Positions 6,142 through 8,593 of a stretch of 8,593 nucleotides of DNA are shown here, piece after piece. The stretch is from contig DSAR01000014.1 in assembly GCA_011046405.1 (NCBI GenBank), positions 1 through 8,593 on the forward strand, read 5' to 3'. The first letter of the stretch is position 1, and the number at the start of each line of letters is the position of its first letter. Under the pieces are notes generated by a model, which saw nothing but the letters and a program-made list of their open reading frames with translations, did not search any database and was not told the DNA's origin. The DNA comes from Chloroflexota bacterium. Its GTDB lineage: Bacteria > Chloroflexota > Anaerolineae > B4-G1. The position numbers were made by a program, and so were the translations under genes.

Positions 6142-6332
6142 TGAGTTCTGTATCTTCTCAATAGACCGGGGTGAGATATGGATCGGGCGCTACATCCGCT
6201 TAAAATTTTTACGTAAATCGTGCCAAACTGTGAATTTTTTTGAGTAAAATGTTAAATTCTCTGTGCTCTCTGTGTCTCTGTGGTGAAATCTAGGCTTATT
6301 TCAGTGCAGCCATTGAGAAGATACTGAGTTCT
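6142..6332. mobile_element. MITE (6150-6324) with 8-bp target duplication
   Basis: TGAGTTCT at 6142-6149 is repeated at 6325-6332 around a 175-bp element with perfect 13-bp inverted tips, GTATCTTCTCAAT (6150-6162) and ATTGAGAAGATAC (6312-6324). The tips match the neighbouring element's GTAACTGCTCA at 9 of 11 positions, and the duplication length is the same, so the same transposase family is likely. The interior is AT-rich and non-coding and includes a CTCTGTG-repeat tract at 6259-6282. Confidence 0.85.
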
Positions 6333-6461
6333 CATATATCAACAGAGATGACACACACATCCGATTGGGATAGCCGTCAATAGAAGGGAGCGTGCCTATA
6401 TATAGAACCTGATAAGTGTAAAGCCTTTAGTGTTAGCGATTTAGTTGGAACTCACACAAAC
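6333..6461 (+). other. Leader region of the cysteine peptidase gene
   Basis: This AT-rich stretch lies between the second MITE and the ribosome site. The promoter of the gene presumably lies here or in the MITE, but I see only weak matches: GTCAAT (6376-6381) and TATATA (6399-6404) with a 17-bp spacer. No operator or riboswitch is recognisable. Its 5' part may be the remaining end of degenerate repeat copy C. Confidence 0.35.
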
Positions 6462-6462
6462 T

Positions 6463-6468
6463 AAGGAG
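6463..6468 (+). promoter_or_regulatory. Ribosome binding site of the cysteine peptidase gene
   Basis: AAGGAG lies 8 nt before the ATG at 6477, a canonical Shine-Dalgarno match and spacing. It supports this start, which opens directly with a signal peptide. Confidence 0.85.
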
Positions 6469-6476
6469 AATATCAA

Positions 6477-8593
6477 ATGAATAGGAAATTGTTGGTCACG
6501 CTGGCCCTGGTTATGATTATCGCTCTGGCAAGCCTGACACAGATGACAGCCTCTCCTCCCGATCCCACCGGTGGCGAGGTGAGTCTGTCCCTCGAAAACG
6601 ATGGAGAGGCCATCGCGCTCCAAGCTGAGGATTTGCTAACCCTGCGTCTATTGAGCAATCCCAGCACCGGTTACGTCTGGCACTTGGCTTCTATAGACGA
6701 GGCCGTCCTGATCCAGATCGACAGTGACATTGAGGCGATGAAGCAAAATGAGAACGCCATCGGTGCGCCGGCCTACCAGGTGTTACATTTCGCGGGCGTC
6801 TCGAAGGGTGACACAACTCTCGAGTTCGAACTGCGCCGCCCCTGGGAAAGAGAAGTCCACGACACCTACACCGTGAACGTACAGGTCGATGGCGCATACC
6901 GGGGGGCGTACCGGACTAAAACAGCGCCCCAACCGGTGCTCGGCGAGACGGCGGCGCCAGGTCTTCCTACTTCCTACAGTTACTGCCAACAGATTGGCGG
7001 ATGCACCGTGGTCAAGAACCAGGGTAGTTGTGGCAGCTGCTGGGCCTTCGCCGCAACGGGTGTATATGAACAACTCATCAAGGGCGAGGATGGCAACACG
7101 CGAGATCTATCGGAACAGTACCTGGTCTCCTGCAACTACGATGGTTGGGGTTGCTCTGGCGGCTGGTGCCCCTTTGGCTATTTCATCAACAAGGTGCCAT
7201 ATGGCGAGCCTAACGCCAAAGCAGTCTACGAGGCGGATTTCCCCTACAAGGCTGCCGACGTGGCCTGCAACCCGCCCCATACCCATCACGACGAGATCGC
7301 ACTGGAGTGGCGGGAAATCGGCAACAGCCCCAGTGTCGCGGCGATCAAGCAGGCCATCTACGACCATGGCCCCCTGTGGGTCGGCGTCTGCGCCGATAGC
7401 TCGATGAGCAACTACAGCGGAGGCATCTTCGATTACACCACTTGTTCCCAGTTGAACCACGCCGTAGTGCTCTACGGGTGGGACGACAATCAGGGCCGTA
7501 ACGGTGTCTGGTTCATGCGGAACTCCTGGGGCACGAGCTGGGGTGAGAATGGCGGCAACATGCGCATCGGTTACGGCGTCAACGGCATCGGCGCCAAAGC
7601 TTCTTGGCTGCGATACGAGGGAAGCGGGCCGGAACCCCCAGCGCCGCCCAGCAATCTGGTCGCTACAGCCATTCAACCGGACCGGATTAATCTAAATTGG
7701 CAGGACAACTCGACCGGCGAGGATGGGTTCCAGATCCAACGCCAGATCGACGGCGGCTCGTGGGCGAATCTCGCCACGGTGGGCACCGGCGTGACCAGTT
7801 ACAGCAACACTGGCCTCAGCCCTGCCACCTACTGCTACCGGGTGCGATCGTACAAAGATGGCTTGAACTCTGATTGGTCCAACGAGGCTTGCGCCACCAT
7901 CTACAGCGGCGACGTCATCTTCTCCGACGATTTCGAGACTGACAAGGGCTGGAGTAGCGCAGGCGGCAGCGCCACCCGGGGCCAGTTCGAGCGCGGCATC
8001 GCCCAACCCACGTCCTACGACGGCGTGGCCTACCAGTTGGCCGCTGCCAGCGGCTCCTACGACCTGGTCACCGGCGCAGCGGCCGGTTCCAGTGTGGGCG
8101 ATTACGACATCGACGACGGCGACACCCGCTTCCGCTCGCCCAACATCACCCTGCCCCCCAGTGCCAGCGTTGGCGACGTCACGCTTTCCTTCAAATACTA
8201 CCTGGCCCACTACAACAACAGTTCCAGCGACGACTACCTGCGGGTCAAGGTCGTGGGCGACACCACCCAGACGGTGCTGGAGGTGCGCGGCACCAGCAAT
8301 ACCATCCGGGGCGCGGCCTGGCAGAACGCCAACGTCGACCTGAGCGCGTTCGCCGGGCAGACGGTCTACCTGCTGGTCGAGGCGGCCGACGACGGCGCCG
8401 CCAGCCTGGTCGAGGCCGCCATCGACGACGTGCTGATCACCGGCACCGAGGCCCCCGAACCGCCCGCCGCGCCCAGCAACCTGGCCGCCGCGGTCGTGTC
8501 GGAGAGCCAGATCAACCTGACATGGACCGACAACGCCAGCGACGAGGATGGGTTCGAGCTCCAGCGCAAGACCGGCACCGGTGCCTTCACCAC
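6477..8593 (+). CDS. Secreted papain-like (C1A) cysteine peptidase with N-terminal chagasin-like (I42) domain, 3' partial
   Basis: 705 codons are visible and the frame is still open at the window end. Residues 1-25 are a signal peptide (likely cut after MTA). Residues about 34-138 are a chagasin-type inhibitor domain with its characteristic loops NPSTGY (61-66), GAPA (96-99) and RPWE (121-124). After a short linker the C1A domain (about 163-381) has Gln182 in KNQG, Cys188 in CGSCWAF, His328 in LNHAVVLYGW and Asn349 in NSWGTSWGENGG, so the catalytic set is complete. C1A enzymes normally carry a helical I29 propeptide; none is seen, and the inhibitor domain sits in its place. Next come FnIII (387-476), a MAM-like module (480-656) and the start of a second FnIII (from about 662). 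The protein is exported; the inhibitor domain may hold it inactive until cleaved. It stands alone downstream of a terminator and two MITEs, with its own ribosome site. Confidence 0.93.
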   Translation, partial: MNRKLLVTLALVMIIALASLTQMTASPPDPTGGEVSLSLENDGEAIALQAEDLLTLRLLSNPSTGYVWHLASIDEAVLIQIDSDIEAMKQNENAIGAPAYQVLHFAGVSKGDTTLEFELRRPWEREVHDTYTVNVQVDGAYRGAYRTKTAPQPVLGETAAPGLPTSYSYCQQIGGCTVVKNQGSCGSCWAFAATGVYEQLIKGEDGNTRDLSEQYLVSCNYDGWGCSGGWCPFGYFINKVPYGEPNAKAVYEADFPYKAADVACNPPHTHHDEIALEWREIGNSPSVAAIKQAIYDHGPLWVGVCADSSMSNYSGGIFDYTTCSQLNHAVVLYGWDDNQGRNGVWFMRNSWGTSWGENGGNMRIGYGVNGIGAKASWLRYEGSGPEPPAPPSNLVATAIQPDRINLNWQDNSTGEDGFQIQRQIDGGSWANLATVGTGVTSYSNTGLSPATYCYRVRSYKDGLNSDWSNEACATIYSGDVIFSDDFETDKGWSSAGGSATRGQFERGIAQPTSYDGVAYQLAAASGSYDLVTGAAAGSSVGDYDIDDGDTRFRSPNITLPPSASVGDVTLSFKYYLAHYNNSSSDDYLRVKVVGDTTQTVLEVRGTSNTIRGAAWQNANVDLSAFAGQTVYLLVEAADDGAASLVEAAIDDVLITGTEAPEPPAAPSNLAAAVVSESQINLTWTDNASDEDGFELQRKTGTGAFT
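7914..8444 (+). other. MAM-like module, copy 2 (cysteine peptidase)
   Basis: Residues 480-656 of the cysteine peptidase, about 60% identical by eye to the module at 4419-4946. Shared blocks include DDFET.KGW, TSY.G, LVTGA.AG, DDG.T..RSP.ITLP, TLSF.YYLAH, SDDYLRV and FAGQT.YLL.EAAD. Here it is internal, between two FnIII domains, rather than C-terminal. Confidence 0.8.

Noticed and set aside
5868..6247. Short + and - strand frames around the MITEs (72, 73 and 93 codons)
   Set aside because: They run across transposon tips, target duplications and the GC palindrome, so they are read-through of repeat DNA.
6376..6404. Sigma-70 promoter GTCAAT-17-TATATA before the cysteine peptidase
   Set aside because: The -35 match is poor and the sequence is AT-rich enough to give such matches by chance; kept only as a remark in the leader entry.
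7107..8210. Two - strand frames of 189 and 172 codons
   Set aside because: They lie opposite the C1A, FnIII and MAM-like coding sequence of the cysteine peptidase and have the composition of antisense shadows.

Overview
The window is high-GC bacterial DNA with two blocks of coding sequence on the + strand, separated by about 1.5 kb of AT-richer, repeat-filled intergenic DNA. The organism is probably a member of the Chloroflexota. The basis is indirect: high GC, a TPR-CHAT protein, large secreted multi-module peptidases ending in MAM-like and fibronectin type III modules, and GC-rich palindromic extragenic repeats. No rRNA or tRNA gene is present to confirm this.

Block 1 (1-4949) holds two genes. 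The first is the 3' part of a cytoplasmic TPR-CHAT protein (caspase/separase-like fold, His and Cys both present). The second starts 44 bp later behind a strong Shine-Dalgarno site and encodes an exported subtilisin-like (S8) peptidase. That protein continues into a family 3 carbohydrate-binding module, a glutamine-amidotransferase-like domain without an obvious nucleophile, and a MAM-like jelly-roll module. A perfect 11-bp hairpin followed by five T's ends the block at 5043.

The intergenic region (4950-6476) has no convincing gene. It is a nest of small non-autonomous elements. Two have intact terminal inverted repeats and perfect 8-bp target duplications (5949-6113 and 6150-6324). Their tips match each other at 9 of 11 positions; the GTAA start of the first, with 8-bp duplications, points to IS66-family mobilisation. 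A decayed relative appears to lie at about 5046-5194. A different MITE-like element with 15-bp flanking direct repeats is at 5197-5382. The two intact elements are inserted in one copy of an older degenerate repeat whose uninterrupted copy lies nearby (5711-5821), so the empty sites can be reconstructed.

Block 2 (6477 to the window end) is a 3'-truncated gene absent from simple stop-to-stop ORF listings because no stop is reached. It encodes an exported papain-like (C1A) cysteine peptidase. In place of the usual helical propeptide it carries a chagasin-type (I42) cysteine-peptidase inhibitor domain, and after the peptidase come FnIII, MAM-like and FnIII modules. Its MAM-like module is about 60% identical by eye to the one ending the S8 peptidase, so the two secreted enzymes share a module.

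The most notable items are the inhibitor-enzyme fusion, the subtilase with a cellulosome-type CBM3, the CHAT/subtilase gene pair, and the datable nest of MITEs between the two blocks.
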